Shown piece by piece: positions 52,123-60,595 of a DNA stretch of 64,000 bases (positions within the stretch are counted from its first letter, which is position 1; every line of letters begins with the position of its first letter). A program made the translations under genes and the position numbers. The notes beneath the pieces were generated by a model that saw only the letters and a program-made list of their open reading frames with translations, was not told the origin of the DNA and did no database searches. Source of the stretch: Goodfellowiella coeruleoviolacea (GTDB lineage: Bacteria; Actinomycetota; Actinomycetes; Mycobacteriales; Pseudonocardiaceae); assembly GCF_024171785.1 (NCBI RefSeq), contig NZ_JAMTCK010000021.1, positions 1-64,000 of the forward strand. The letters run 5' to 3'.

Positions 52123-52140
52123 GGCGGCACTCCTCAGACT

Positions 52141-52338
52141 TCAGCGGTCAAACCGCTCATTCTTGATAGCGAGCAGGAAGGCGTCAAGGGTGGCTTGCCC
52201 GAAGATCAGTGCTGGTCCACCGGCGTTCTTGCTGTCCCGGACGGCGGTTACGCCCTGCCTGTGTGCCAGCTCCACGCAGTTGTTCTCCGATCCGCTGTAG
52301 CTGGACCTTCGCCAGTTTCCCAGACATGCCGTCATCAT
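52141..52338 (-). CDS. DUF397 protein (first of three)
   Basis: 65 residues: NWRRSSYSGSENNCVELAHRQGVTAVRDSKNAGGPALIFGQATLDAFLLAIKNERFDR. Its ATG overlaps the TAA stop of the XRE gene (TAATG), the typical tight coupling of a DUF5753/DUF397 pair. Confidence 0.9.
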   Translation of the reverse strand: MMTACLGNWRRSSYSGSENNCVELAHRQGVTAVRDSKNAGGPALIFGQATLDAFLLAIKNERFDR

Positions 52339-53189
52339 TATGCCTTCTCCATTTTGTCTTTGCTGTCGATGATGAGCTTGGCAGATTCTTCGGGGCTCAT
52401 GGCTATCGAACGGACAGTACCTACCACATCTTTGTACACGGATACGTCGTCGGACTCGAAGAGGAACAACGATGACCGGTGATGTTCCAGGTTGACCATT
52501 GGCGGCGCCAGTGGGAATTCGAGCAGAGTGAACGGTCCGGTTAGCCCGGGATGCCAGATCGATCCGGTTGCTGGAATGACCTGTATGGTGATATTGGGAC
52601 GTTGGGCCATCTCGCTGAGGTGATGCAGCTGTTCGGCCATGACATCAGGACCACCGAGAGGCTGCCGGATGGCTTGTTCGCCGATCAGGGCGACGAGTTC
52701 CACAGGCTTGCGACGCACCAAAATCTCTTTGCGGCCAAGTCGAACCATCACGCGGCTTTCTGCCTCGTGCCCGCGATGCCCGGCGCCGGTCATGATCGCC
52801 CGGGCGTAGTCGCCGGTCTGAAGTAGACCAGGGATCAGCAGTGGTGATACTTCGGTGATGAGCCTGGCGGTCCGCTCGAATTCGATCAGCGCGAGTAGCT
52901 GCCGGTGGACGCCGGGGATACTGGTCTCCAACCAGGTGGCGTCCTTCGCGTCCTCGGCAAGATCAAGAATGCGATCCCGGTCGGCGGTGGTCACGCCGAG
53001 CGCACCGAGAATCATGGCGACAATCCTGACCTCTGGCACGCTCTGCCCGGATTCGTAACGGGACAGCGAAGATCGAGAAATCCCAAGGTGTCGCGCCAGT
53101 TCTCGGACGCCGAAGCCGGCGGCATTGCGGAGTTCGCGGAGTTCCGCACCAAGAGCGCGAGCACGTGGAGTGTTGCCGGCGGCAGGCAT
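52338..53189 (-). CDS. XRE-family regulator with DUF5753
   Basis: A 283-residue regulator: HTH ALGAELRELRNAAGFGVRELARHLGISRSSLSRYESGQSVPEV (about 13-55), then DUF5753 (LIEFERTARLITEVSPLLIPGLLQTGDYARAIM ... VRLGRKEIL ... PFTLLEFP ... SLFLFESDDVSVYKDVVGTVRSIAMSPEESAKLI). It works with the DUF397 proteins as an antitoxin-like or developmental switch (as in the BldB/AbaA-type genes of Streptomyces). ATG 53189. It is less GC-rich than its surroundings. Confidence 0.93.
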   Translation of the reverse strand: MPAAGNTPRARALGAELRELRNAAGFGVRELARHLGISRSSLSRYESGQSVPEVRIVAMILGALGVTTADRDRILDLAEDAKDATWLETSIPGVHRQLLALIEFERTARLITEVSPLLIPGLLQTGDYARAIMTGAGHRGHEAESRVMVRLGRKEILVRRKPVELVALIGEQAIRQPLGGPDVMAEQLHHLSEMAQRPNITIQVIPATGSIWHPGLTGPFTLLEFPLAPPMVNLEHHRSSLFLFESDDVSVYKDVVGTVRSIAMSPEESAKLIIDSKDKMEKA

Positions 53190-53379
53190 GTCTGAATCCT
53201 AGGTATTCACGCCGAGTGGCTGAAGATCGCCCGATCGGGGACTTGTGGCTCTGTCCCAGGGACGCCGCGTCTTAGTCAGGACGGCACCAGTGTCCCAGGG
53301 ACGAGACGACACCCCGGAGGTGGGCCATGAGGCACCTGTTGACCGCTGCCGCGGACGTGGTGAGGAGTGGCGGGTTGTG

Positions 53380-53796
53380 ATGGGGCTCGGGGGGATGCGG
53401 CAGGTGAACGCGGCGCTGAACTACCTGCTGGAGAACAGGTTCAAGCGGGTGGACGCGCCCGGGGACGACGAGGTGGCGCGCACCTTCCTGTTCTTCCGGA
53501 TCTGGCCCGGCTACCTCGACCTGCTGCACCTGCGCGCCGAGGACGACGTGACCGCCATCCGGTCCCTGGCCGGTCGGGACGACCGGCTCTTCGACGACCG
53601 CAACGTGGTCTGGCGGGCGGAGGGTCCGCTGGTCGGTGTGGTCGGGGAGTTGCGGCAGGTGCCCGCGCCCGGGCTACCGGGGGCGCCGAGCCGGCCGTTC
53701 ACCGCACCAAGTCACCTGTGCGTGCCGGCAGCGTCCGGTTTCCGCGAACGCTGGTGTGGCCGCCCCGCGGTCCGGCAGTCTCGCAGGTGGCGATGA
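53380..53796 (+). CDS. Hypothetical protein (138 residues), first of a prim-pol-like cassette
   Basis: No family recognised. It starts MGLGGMRQVNAALNYLLENRFKRVDAPGDDEVARTFLFFRIWPGYLDLLHLRAEDDVTAIRSLAG and ends in a basic Ser/Arg-rich tail. GAGGAG stands 12 bases before ATG 53380; GTG 53377 is an equally possible start. The stop overlaps an in-frame ATG of the next gene (ATGA). Confidence 0.65.
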   Translation: MGLGGMRQVNAALNYLLENRFKRVDAPGDDEVARTFLFFRIWPGYLDLLHLRAEDDVTAIRSLAGRDDRLFDDRNVVWRAEGPLVGVVGELRQVPAPGLPGAPSRPFTAPSHLCVPAASGFRERWCGRPAVRQSRRWR

Positions 53797-53813
53797 CATC
53801 ACAGGGGGGACTC

Positions 53814-54446
53814 ATGCAGAGCCAGGACGACACGGTTCACGGGTTGGCCCGGCGCCGAGCGCACCGGGCGGCCCTGGACTACGCCGAGCACGGGTGGATG
53901 GTGCTCCCGGGATCGGTGTGGACAGCGCGCGGCTACGTCGCCCCTGGCGCGCTGCTGGACACCCAGCGCCTGCTGCCGGCCGTGCCGCTGGAGGACGCCA
54001 CCACCGACGCGGCCACGATCGCCCGGTGGTGGGGCGGGGACGACAACCCGCTGGTGCCCTCGGTGCTGATCCGGCCGGGGACCGCGTTCGCCGTGCTGTC
54101 CCTGGCCTGGAACATCGCCGAGTTGGTGTTCCACAACCGGCGGTTCCGGCGCCGCCCGGGGCCGGTGCTCTACCGCGCCGACGAGGGCCAGGCGTACTTC
54201 CTGGTCGAGCCGGGGGTGAGCGCGCCGGCGGGCCTCGGCTGCCGGCCGGGTGACGTGCTGCTGTTGGACGCGGACGGGGCGTGGATCGCGGCGCCGCCGA
54301 CCCGGGCCAAGAACTTCGAGGTGGTCTGGTGGCGGCACCCGGACAGCGTTGGCTGGCGGCTGTGCGACGCGGCCATCACCTGCGCGGCGGTCGTCGCCGC
54401 GGTGCGCAGGCTGGCCACCCGGCGGCGACCGGGGGTGCCGCGCTGA
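53814..54446 (+). CDS. Bifunctional primase/polymerase (prim-pol) N-terminal-like protein
   Basis: 210 residues resembling the prim-pol N-terminal domain of actinobacterial proteins (ARRRAHRAALDYAEHGWMVLPGSVW, then IARWWGGDDNPLVPSVLIRPGTAFAVL and DVLLLDADGAWIAAPPTR). Full prim-pol enzymes have a catalytic DxD and often a helicase; neither is obvious, so this may be a non-catalytic relative. ATG 53814 has AGGGGGGA five bases upstream; ATG 53793, overlapping the previous stop, is the alternative. Part of a three-gene overlapping cassette. Confidence 0.7.
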   Translation: MQSQDDTVHGLARRRAHRAALDYAEHGWMVLPGSVWTARGYVAPGALLDTQRLLPAVPLEDATTDAATIARWWGGDDNPLVPSVLIRPGTAFAVLSLAWNIAELVFHNRRFRRRPGPVLYRADEGQAYFLVEPGVSAPAGLGCRPGDVLLLDADGAWIAAPPTRAKNFEVVWWRHPDSVGWRLCDAAITCAAVVAAVRRLATRRRPGVPR

Positions 54447-54901
54447 TGTCTCCACTGTGGACGTTCTGCGTCGCGGCCGGCGCACTGGTGGTGGGCATCG
54501 CGATCGGTCTGCTGTGGACGTGCCGCGACGTGCACGGCGAGCACTCGGCCTACGCGCCGGAATGCTCCGTCGCCGCCGTGCTCGCCCGGGTCCGCGCCGA
54601 CGTTGTCCACTTCGGACAGAGTGACACCGGGGCCGCCGAAGGGGAACCGGTGACCGAGCCGCTGTACCGGGTGAGCGTTCGACTGACCGCCGGTCGCGGT
54701 CAGCTCGACCCCGCCGTGTTCCAGCCCTGCGCTCCGCTGGGGCGACCAGCACGGCAACGCACCGCGCCGGGGCGGCCGACGTGGGAGCGGCCGGTCCATC
54801 AGCGGCGGCCCCGGCACGCCCTGGTGTCCGCCGCGGCCGAACACCCGCTCGACCACGGCGGCGGTCCCACCGGCCGGCACGCGCTGGTGGTCACCGGGTG
54901 A
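54446..54901 (+). CDS. Small membrane-anchored hypothetical protein
   Basis: 151 residues: one N-terminal membrane helix (FCVAAGALVVGIAIGLLWTC) then a soluble part with VRADVVHFGQSDTGAAEGEPVTEPLYRVSVRL and a basic Pro/Arg-rich end. No family recognised. Its ATG overlaps the previous stop (TGATG). It ends convergently over the reductase gene by 11 bases. Confidence 0.65.
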   Translation: MSPLWTFCVAAGALVVGIAIGLLWTCRDVHGEHSAYAPECSVAAVLARVRADVVHFGQSDTGAAEGEPVTEPLYRVSVRLTAGRGQLDPAVFQPCAPLGRPARQRTAPGRPTWERPVHQRRPRHALVSAAAEHPLDHGGGPTGRHALVVTG

Positions 54902-55466
54902 CGTCGTAGACCAGCTTCTGCACCCCGTTGGCGTAGGCCTGGCTCTCCACCAGCGCGAGGTTCTGCCTGTCCTTGTCGGTGGCGCTGAACAGCCGCTTGC
55001 CCGCGCCGAGCAGGACCGGGAAGACCAGCAGGTGGTAGCGGTCGATCAGGCCGGCGTCGGACAGGTTGCGGTTCAGGGTGGCGCTGCCGTGCACGATGAT
55101 CGGCCCGCCCTCGGTCTCCTTGAGCGCGGCCACGTCGTCCAGCGTGCGCAGGATCGTGGTCTCGCCCCAGTTGGACACCAGGTCCTCGTCCCGCAGCGTG
55201 CTCGACACGACGTACTTCGGCATCGCGTTGTAGCCGGGGAACTCCGCGGTCATGCTCGGCCACACCGGGGCGAACGCCTGGTAGCTGACCCGGCCCAGCA
55301 GCATCGCGGTGGCCTCGGCCTGCTCGCGGCCCTTGATCTCGTAGGCGGCCTCGTCGAACCGCACGCCGTTGACGGTCCAACCCGAGTTGCGGTAGCCCGG
55401 TTCCCCACCGGGTGCCTCGACAACGCCGTCCAGCGAGACGAACGCGGTGGTGATCAGGGTGCGCAT
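54891..55466 (-). CDS. Dihydrofolate-reductase-family (RibD C-terminal) protein
   Basis: A 191-residue RibD_C/DHFR-fold reductase: MRTLITTAFVSLDGVVEAPGG, LLGRVSYQAFAPVWPS, KYVVSSTL, IIVHGSATLNRNL and RYHLLVFPVLLGAGKRLF. The group is widespread in actinomycetes, uses NADPH and is mostly of unknown substrate. ATG 55466. Confidence 0.92.
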   Translation of the reverse strand: MRTLITTAFVSLDGVVEAPGGEPGYRNSGWTVNGVRFDEAAYEIKGREQAEATAMLLGRVSYQAFAPVWPSMTAEFPGYNAMPKYVVSSTLRDEDLVSNWGETTILRTLDDVAALKETEGGPIIVHGSATLNRNLSDAGLIDRYHLLVFPVLLGAGKRLFSATDKDRQNLALVESQAYANGVQKLVYDVTR

Positions 55467-55596
55467 CGGGTGCTCCTCGGGTTGGTCCTGCCGTGTTGTC
55501 GTCAGTGCGTCGATCGGGGGCCGCCGAGTTCGACACCGCGCGACGCGAAGATTTGTGACGCCGGGCACAGCTGTCGACCGACCGACGCGGGCGCGC

Positions 55597-56370
55597 TCAC
55601 GCCGAGGGCGTCGGCTCAGCCGCGTCCGAACCTGGCGTGGCAACCTCGCCCGAGGTGGTGCCGGAGTCCGCGTAGAGGATCTCACGGGCCTGTCCGGCCG
55701 CGCGGAGGATGCTCTCGCCGACGAAGTCGACGAAGCGGGCGATGTTCTCCAGTCGGATGGCGGCCGGGGAGTCGCGGCCGAGGATGGCGACGCCCTGCCG
55801 CGCGGTCGCGGCGAGCTGGGCGTGGGATTCGGCGGCGGCGACCATCGACTGGTAGAAGACGCCGCTGTCGGCGACGTAGCGCTCACGCCGGCCTTCGTCG
55901 CGTTTCCGGACGAGGAGACCCTGGCTTTCGAGCAACGTGACCGCCTTGGAGATGGACGCCGGGCTGACCTGGAGGTGCCTGGCGAGTTCGGCCGCGGTGA
56001 GACTGCCGGCGTCGGTGGTGTAGAGGCAGGTCAGCACCCGGGCGGTCATCTTGGGCAGGCCCGACTGCATGAGCAGGGTGGTGAACGCCTCCTCGTACTC
56101 GCGCACGGCCTCGGCGTCGCGTCCGTGCGCCTGCGGGGGTGCCTGCTGACCCCGGGGCGCGGCCTGCCTGCGCCGGTGCGCGCGGCGTTCGGTGGCGCGG
56201 TGGGCCAGGTCGGCGCGGTAGGCGGTGGGGCCGCCGTTGCGCATCACCTCGCGGGTGATCGTCGAGGTCGGCCGGTCGAGGCGGCGGGCGATCTCCGCGT
56301 AGGGGAGGCTGTCGGCCAGCCCCAGTGCGATCTGCTGGCGTTCCTGTTGGGTGAGCCTGCCTCCCGGCAT
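55597..56370 (-). CDS. HTH_38/MarR-type two-domain regulator of the DUF4097 locus
   Basis: 257 residues. The N-terminal HTH (GGRLTQQERQQIALGLADSLPYAEIARRLDRPTSTITREVMRNGG) is of the IS30-transposase-like HTH_38 type; the C-terminal half is a MarR/GbsR winged helix (RVLTCLYTTDAGSLTAAELARHLQVSPASISKAVTLLESQGLLVRKRDEG). Two DNA-binding domains fit an operator region holding two different motif types. ATG 56370 has GGAGGAGG upstream. It is divergent from DUF4097 paralogue 2, and the same operator set occurs far away at 24636-24772. Confidence 0.9.
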   Translation of the reverse strand: MPGGRLTQQERQQIALGLADSLPYAEIARRLDRPTSTITREVMRNGGPTAYRADLAHRATERRAHRRRQAAPRGQQAPPQAHGRDAEAVREYEEAFTTLLMQSGLPKMTARVLTCLYTTDAGSLTAAELARHLQVSPASISKAVTLLESQGLLVRKRDEGRRERYVADSGVFYQSMVAAAESHAQLAATARQGVAILGRDSPAAIRLENIARFVDFVGESILRAAGQAREILYADSGTTSGEVATPGSDAAEPTPSA

Positions 56371-56424
56371 GGCGACCTCCTCCGTGTTGCCCAATACCCC
56401 GCCAGCATAGCGTTCATTCTCGTT

Positions 56425-56560
56425 CCATTGCAACGATCGAGCTGCCTGCCGTTGCGTTGCTCTTAGCTCCATTGCAACAATATTCGAGCTTCTAGCTGCG
56501 GAAATGCAAAGCGAGCGCAACGAGAGTGTTGCCGACTACTGAAACGCAACGTAGCGTTTC
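56425..56560. promoter_or_regulatory. Operator region between the HTH/MarR regulator and DUF4097 paralogue 2
   Basis: CCATTGCAAC boxes at 56425-56434 and 56469-56478, dyad GCAAC-N6-GTTGC at 56517-56532 and dyad GAAACGC-N6-GCGTTTC at 56541-56560. The gaps (34, 38, 8 bases) are those of the 24-kb locus (35, 38, 8) read in the gene's direction. Confidence 0.75.
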
Positions 56561-56594
56561 CGGTGTCAGAAACAACGAGCCAGCGGAGACCACG

Positions 56595-57260
56595 ATGCAG
56601 AAGTTCGACACCCCCGCCCCGATCGCCGCCACCCTCGACATCCCCGCCGGGCGCGTCCAGTTCATCGCCACCGACCGGGCCGACACCGTGGTGGAGATCC
56701 GGCCCGCCGACGCCGCCAGGAGCCGCGACGTGAAGGTGGCCGAGCAGACCGTGGTCGAGTACGGCGACGGCGTCCTGCGGATCGAGGCCACGGCGAAGAA
56801 CCAGATCCTCGGCCCCTCCGGGTCCATCGAGGTGACGGTGCAGCTGCCCGCCGGTTCCCGGGTCAGCGCGACGGCGGCCAGCGCCGAGTTCCGCGGCGTC
56901 GGACGGCTCGGCGACGTGGTCGTCGAGGGCTCGCACGGTGCGGTCGAACTCGACGAGGCCGCGAGCGTCCACCTCACCACCCACGCCGGTGACGTCTCGA
57001 TCGGCCGCCTCACCGGCCCCGCCGAGATCAGCACCGGAAAGGGCGACATCCAGATCACCGAGGCCGTGCGCGGCACGGTCGTGCTGCGCACCCAGGCCGG
57101 CAACGTGACGGTCGGCGCCGCCGCCGGGGTGTCCGCCACCCTGGACGCCGGCACCAGCTACGGCCGGGTGCACAACGCGCTCAGGAACACCGGAGGCGTC
57201 GCCGACCTGGCCATCCACGCGACCACCGACTACGGCGACATCACCGCCCGCAGCCGCTGA
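56595..57260 (+). CDS. DUF4097 beta-strand-repeat protein (paralogue 2)
   Basis: A 221-residue solenoid nearly collinear with paralogue 1 at 23933 (MQKFDTPAPIAATLDIPAGRVQF..., ending TDYGDITARSR). The leader GGAGACCACG before ATG 56595 and the promoter are also shared, so the gene and its control region were duplicated as a unit. No exporter or hydrolase follows here. Confidence 0.88.
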   Translation: MQKFDTPAPIAATLDIPAGRVQFIATDRADTVVEIRPADAARSRDVKVAEQTVVEYGDGVLRIEATAKNQILGPSGSIEVTVQLPAGSRVSATAASAEFRGVGRLGDVVVEGSHGAVELDEAASVHLTTHAGDVSIGRLTGPAEISTGKGDIQITEAVRGTVVLRTQAGNVTVGAAAGVSATLDAGTSYGRVHNALRNTGGVADLAIHATTDYGDITARSR

Positions 57261-57345
57261 CCGGGCACGCGGTGACCTCGACGCCGAGCCGCTCGGCGGG
57301 CCGTTCGCCCGGGCGCCCGCCCCGCGGCCGGAGGAAGCCGGCCGC

Positions 57346-58134
57346 TCAGCCGTTGTCGCGCCGGTGCGACTTGGCCGCCACCCAGGCCTCGACGCCGTCC
57401 AGGAACCGGTCCACCCCGAAGCTGAGCGCGCCGGGGAACGCTTCCCGGTCCGCCCGCTCGTGCTCGGCGAGGTCGGCCGCGGTCTCGGCGGCCTGGACGG
57501 CGGCCAGCGCGGGGTAGTCCCTCGGGTTGATGAACGTGGCGAGCAGTTGGGCCAGTTCGGCCTCGCCGCGGGAAAGCCCCTCGTCGGCCGGGGGTGCGCT
57601 GGTCAGGGCGATGCTGATCTGGGCCTGACCGCGCACGACCGCGGTCAGGTGCAGGGCCGCCGCCCGTGCCTCGCCACCCACCAGGCCGGCCCTGAGCAGG
57701 GGTTGCAGCAGGCGGTCGAGCCAGGCGAGCTGGTGGGGCCCCATCGATGAGTGGCCGAGCGGGACGCGCAGCAGCCAGGGACGGGTCTGGAAGCCGGCCC
57801 ACAGCGCGGCGACCCACTGCCGGACCGCGTGCCGGAAGTCGCCGGTGCTGTCGAGTTCGGGTGGCTTGCCTGCCCCGACGTCGGCCACCACCTCCAGCAG
57901 CAGGTCCTTGCTGGGGATGTGGTTGTAGATGGACATCGTGGAGTAGCCGAGTTCGGTGGCGATGCGCTGCATCGACAGCGCGTCCAGGCCGTCGGTGTCC
58001 GCGATCCGGATCGCGGCCTGCGCGATCCGCTCCACCGAGAGCTGCGGCCGAGGACCGCGCCGGCCCCGGGCGCGCCCAGCCCACAGCAGGGTGAGGCTGC
58101 GCTGGGGATCCGGCCCCTTGCTGTCGCGTGTCAC
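57346..58134 (-). CDS. TetR-family regulator (TetR_C type)
   Basis: 262 residues: a 30-residue basic start, HTH LSVERIAQAAIRIADTDGLDALSMQRIATELGYSTMSIYNHIPSKDLLLEVVADV, then a TetR_C-like domain. GTG 58134. It is divergent from a DUF2306 membrane protein with a dyad between, so it probably represses that gene and itself. Confidence 0.92.
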   Translation of the reverse strand: MTRDSKGPDPQRSLTLLWAGRARGRRGPRPQLSVERIAQAAIRIADTDGLDALSMQRIATELGYSTMSIYNHIPSKDLLLEVVADVGAGKPPELDSTGDFRHAVRQWVAALWAGFQTRPWLLRVPLGHSSMGPHQLAWLDRLLQPLLRAGLVGGEARAAALHLTAVVRGQAQISIALTSAPPADEGLSRGEAELAQLLATFINPRDYPALAAVQAAETAADLAEHERADREAFPGALSFGVDRFLDGVEAWVAAKSHRRDNG

Positions 58135-58153
58135 CAGGTCAGTCTAAAACTGT

Positions 58154-58183
58154 GTATGCCATACGTTGAGGTGTATGGTGTAC
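58154..58183. promoter_or_regulatory. TetR operator between TetR and DUF2306 genes
   Basis: GTATGCCATAC (58154-58164) and GTATGGTGTAC (58173-58183) form an imperfect dyad (nine of eleven positions) with an 8-base spacer. Confidence 0.65.
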
Positions 58184-58223
58184 GTAGTTTCTCCATCGTG
58201 CCTCCCCCGAACGGACCGAAGAC

Positions 58224-59009
58224 ATGACCTCAGCAGACATGACCTCAACGACGAACACGCCCAGCGCGGCGCCGGCCCCCTCGGCGCCGGCTCCCTCGGC
58301 TCCGGTTCCCTCGGCGTCGGCCCCCTCAGCTCCGGCCCGCCGCCCGCCAGCGTGGTGGCGCCGCCCCTGGATGGGGCCGTTGCTGCTGGTGGTCGTGGTG
58401 TTCCTGGGCTTCTCCGTGCCGCCCTACCTGACCTTCGACCCGTCCCTGTCCCGCCTGCCCCCGCCGCCGGGCAACCACGTCTACTACCCGCTGCTCGTCG
58501 CGCACGTCCTGTTCGGCACCGTCGCGATGGTGACCGCGTGCTTCCAGATCTGGCCCGCGTTCCGCAACAACCACCGGCGGGGCCACCGCCTCACCGGCCG
58601 GATCTACGTCTTCGCCGGGGTGCTGCCCGCCGGGCTGCTCGGGCTGTACATCGGCTGGCACACCGCGGCCGGTCCCTCGGTGCGGGTGGCCAACCTGGTG
58701 GGCTCGGCACTGTGGCTCGTGGTCACGGCCATCGGGCTGCGGGCCGCCCGGCAGCGCCGCTACGGTGATCACCGCAGGTGGATGACACGCAGCTTCGCGC
58801 TGACCATGTCGATCGTGCTGAGCCGGGTCGTCAACACGGTGGCCATGATCGTGCTCATGCCCCAGGTGGACACCACCTTCCTCGGCAGCGCGGAGCTGAT
58901 GCGGTACAGCGCCGCGAGCATCGGGCCGTGGTTAAGCCCCCTGCTCCTGCTGCTGCTCGCGGACTGGCTGCTGGAACGCCGCAAGCCCGGGGCCGCTCGC
59001 CCGGCGTGA
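58224..59009 (+). CDS. DUF2306 membrane protein
   Basis: 261 residues: an Ala/Pro/Ser-rich cytosolic tail (repeats of SAPAP), then about six membrane segments with the DUF2306 motifs HVLFGTVAMVTACFQIWPAFRNN, HRLTGRIYVFAGVLPAG and YGDHRRWMTRSFALTMSIVLSRV. The His and Arg pattern suggests haem or quinone binding but the function is unknown. ATG 58224 heads the frame after the TetR operator. Confidence 0.88.
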   Translation: MTSADMTSTTNTPSAAPAPSAPAPSAPVPSASAPSAPARRPPAWWRRPWMGPLLLVVVVFLGFSVPPYLTFDPSLSRLPPPPGNHVYYPLLVAHVLFGTVAMVTACFQIWPAFRNNHRRGHRLTGRIYVFAGVLPAGLLGLYIGWHTAAGPSVRVANLVGSALWLVVTAIGLRAARQRRYGDHRRWMTRSFALTMSIVLSRVVNTVAMIVLMPQVDTTFLGSAELMRYSAASIGPWLSPLLLLLLADWLLERRKPGAARPA

Positions 59010-59124
59010 ACGGGTCCAGCGTGAACGGGTCCGGCGCGCTGGTCGCGGTGGTGGCCGCGGTGGCGGTGGTTGCGGTGGCGGTGGTCGCGGTGGTGCTGGG
59101 CGGGTTCCGGCTGGCCGATGCCGA

Positions 59125-60078
59125 TCAGGTCGCCGTCCAGGCGGTGGCGAAGGCGCGGGCCGGGCTGGCTTCGAAGATCGCGGTGGCGATCTCCGGGCCG
59201 AGTTCCCGCTCGATCCTCGGGCGCAGCGCGGTCAACAGGAACGGCATGCCCGGCCCCTCGCCGGTCACCGAACGGGCCGCCGCCGTGGTGGTGTCGCCGC
59301 CGAGCAGCACCTGTGTGGCGTGACCGGCCTCGACCAGGGCGGTGAGCACGTCGAACAGCCGCCAGTCGGTGGCGTGGTGGGCGCGCGACGGGCCGTCCAG
59401 GGCGAGGAACGCCCCTGCCTCGGCGGCGGCTCGGGGCACGCGCGGGTCCGGGAACCGGGTCAGGTGGCCGAGGATCACCCGGTGCGGTGGCACGTCGAGC
59501 CGGTCGCACAGCAGGTCGAGCACGTCGAGTGCGGCCGTGCCGCCCTCCAGGTGCACGGCGATGGGCGTGCCGGTGGCGTGGTGGGCCTCGGCCGCGGCGG
59601 TGAGCGCGTGCCTGGCGTGCGCGTCCAGGCCGTGGAAGCCGCCGGCGACCTTGACCAGGCCGGCGCGCGCGGGCACGGTCGGGCCGTCGGGGTCGTCGGC
59701 GCGGTGCATGCCGGTGGTCAGTTCGGCGACGAACAGCTCGGCCAGCCGGTCGCGGACCCGGGCCAGCAGCTCCGGCGGGTAGTGGGCGGCCTGGTGCAGG
59801 CCGGTGGCGGCGATGACGTGCACGTCGGCCGACCGGGACACCTCGGCCAGCGCCTCGGGGTGGCGGCCGAGGCCGAACGGCGACCACTGCACCACGGTTC
59901 GCCCGCCGAGCCGGGCGAACGCCCGCAGCTCCCGGACCGCCGCGTCGGTGTCGTCCAGCTCCTGCCCGGGCAGCCGGCGCGAGGCGAAGAACAGGTGGTC
60001 GTGGGCATTGGTGACACCCAGCTGGTCGGGTGCGAGGTCACCGAGCACGGTCCGGGCGGTGGGGGTACCGGCGGTCAT
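59125..60078 (-). CDS. Phosphotriesterase-family hydrolase
   Basis: A 317-residue TIM-barrel binuclear metallohydrolase: VTNAHDHLFF (metal motif HxH), GLVKVAGGF (the Lys that bridges metals), VHLEGGTAALDVLD, VILGHLTR and a late Asp in LLGGDTTTAA. PTE-family members include lactonases; with a carboxymuconolactone-decarboxylase-like partner, lactone or aromatic-ring product hydrolysis is plausible. The ATG overlaps the upstream gene by four bases. Confidence 0.9.
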   Translation of the reverse strand: MTAGTPTARTVLGDLAPDQLGVTNAHDHLFFASRRLPGQELDDTDAAVRELRAFARLGGRTVVQWSPFGLGRHPEALAEVSRSADVHVIAATGLHQAAHYPPELLARVRDRLAELFVAELTTGMHRADDPDGPTVPARAGLVKVAGGFHGLDAHARHALTAAAEAHHATGTPIAVHLEGGTAALDVLDLLCDRLDVPPHRVILGHLTRFPDPRVPRAAAEAGAFLALDGPSRAHHATDWRLFDVLTALVEAGHATQVLLGGDTTTAAARSVTGEGPGMPFLLTALRPRIERELGPEIATAIFEASPARAFATAWTAT

Positions 60079-60503
60079 GCGGCACCACCTTGCTGGTCAG
60101 CCCCGAGTGCCGCGGTGGCCACCCGTAGCCCGGCCAGTGCCCGTGGCACGCCGATGTACGGGGCGAGGTGCACGAACACCTCGATGATCTCGGTGCGGGA
60201 CAGGCCGACCCGCAGACCGGTCCGGACGTGCCCGGTCAGCTGCGGGTCCACCCCGCCGAGCGCGGCGAGCGCGGCCAGGTTGACCAGCTGCCGGTCCCGC
60301 AGGGACAACCCCGGACGCTGGTAGGTGCCGCCGAACAGGCTGGTCACCACCCAGTCGGCGAACCCGGGCGCGGCCTGCTCCAGGCCGGGCAGGGTGGCCT
60401 GCTGCGTTGCCTCGTCCTGGAGGACGTCCAGCAGCCGGTACGCCTCGGCCCGGTCCAGGCGGGCCGGCCGCAGCTGATCCGCGAGTGGCTGGTTCGACTC
60501 CAT
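60075..60503 (-). CDS. Carboxymuconolactone-decarboxylase-family protein
   Basis: A 142-residue CMD-family helical protein: FADWVVTSLFGGTYQRPGLSLRDRQLVNLAALAALGG and LRVGLSRTEIIEVFVHLAPYIGVPRALAGL. It lacks the CxxC of AhpD peroxidases, so it is closer to the decarboxylase/lactonase type. ATG 60503 (or GTG 60506) follows GAGAGGGGAC. First gene of the two-gene operon with the phosphotriesterase. Confidence 0.9.
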   Translation of the reverse strand: MESNQPLADQLRPARLDRAEAYRLLDVLQDEATQQATLPGLEQAAPGFADWVVTSLFGGTYQRPGLSLRDRQLVNLAALAALGGVDPQLTGHVRTGLRVGLSRTEIIEVFVHLAPYIGVPRALAGLRVATAALGADQQGGAA

Positions 60504-60527
60504 CACCCGGTCCCCTCTCACTCCCGT

Positions 60528-60585
60528 GTAACGGCTTGCCCGTTACAGCTGGGGACCGTAGCAGATGTAACGGGCAGGCCGTTAC
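60528..60585. promoter_or_regulatory. Two identical palindromic operators, CGNR/CMD intergenic region
   Basis: GTAACGG-N5-CCGTTAC occurs twice, at 60528-60546 and 60567-60585, 39 bases apart, with different spacers. The divergent CGNR-type regulator is the likely ligand, controlling both itself and the CMD-phosphotriesterase operon. Confidence 0.8.
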
Positions 60586-60595
60586 GCTTGTCGGC

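Noticed and set aside
59022-59124. GTGGC/GCGGTGGT-rich low-complexity stretch as a possible functional repeat
   Set aside because: It is short and imperfect, between convergent genes, and looks like simple compositional bias.
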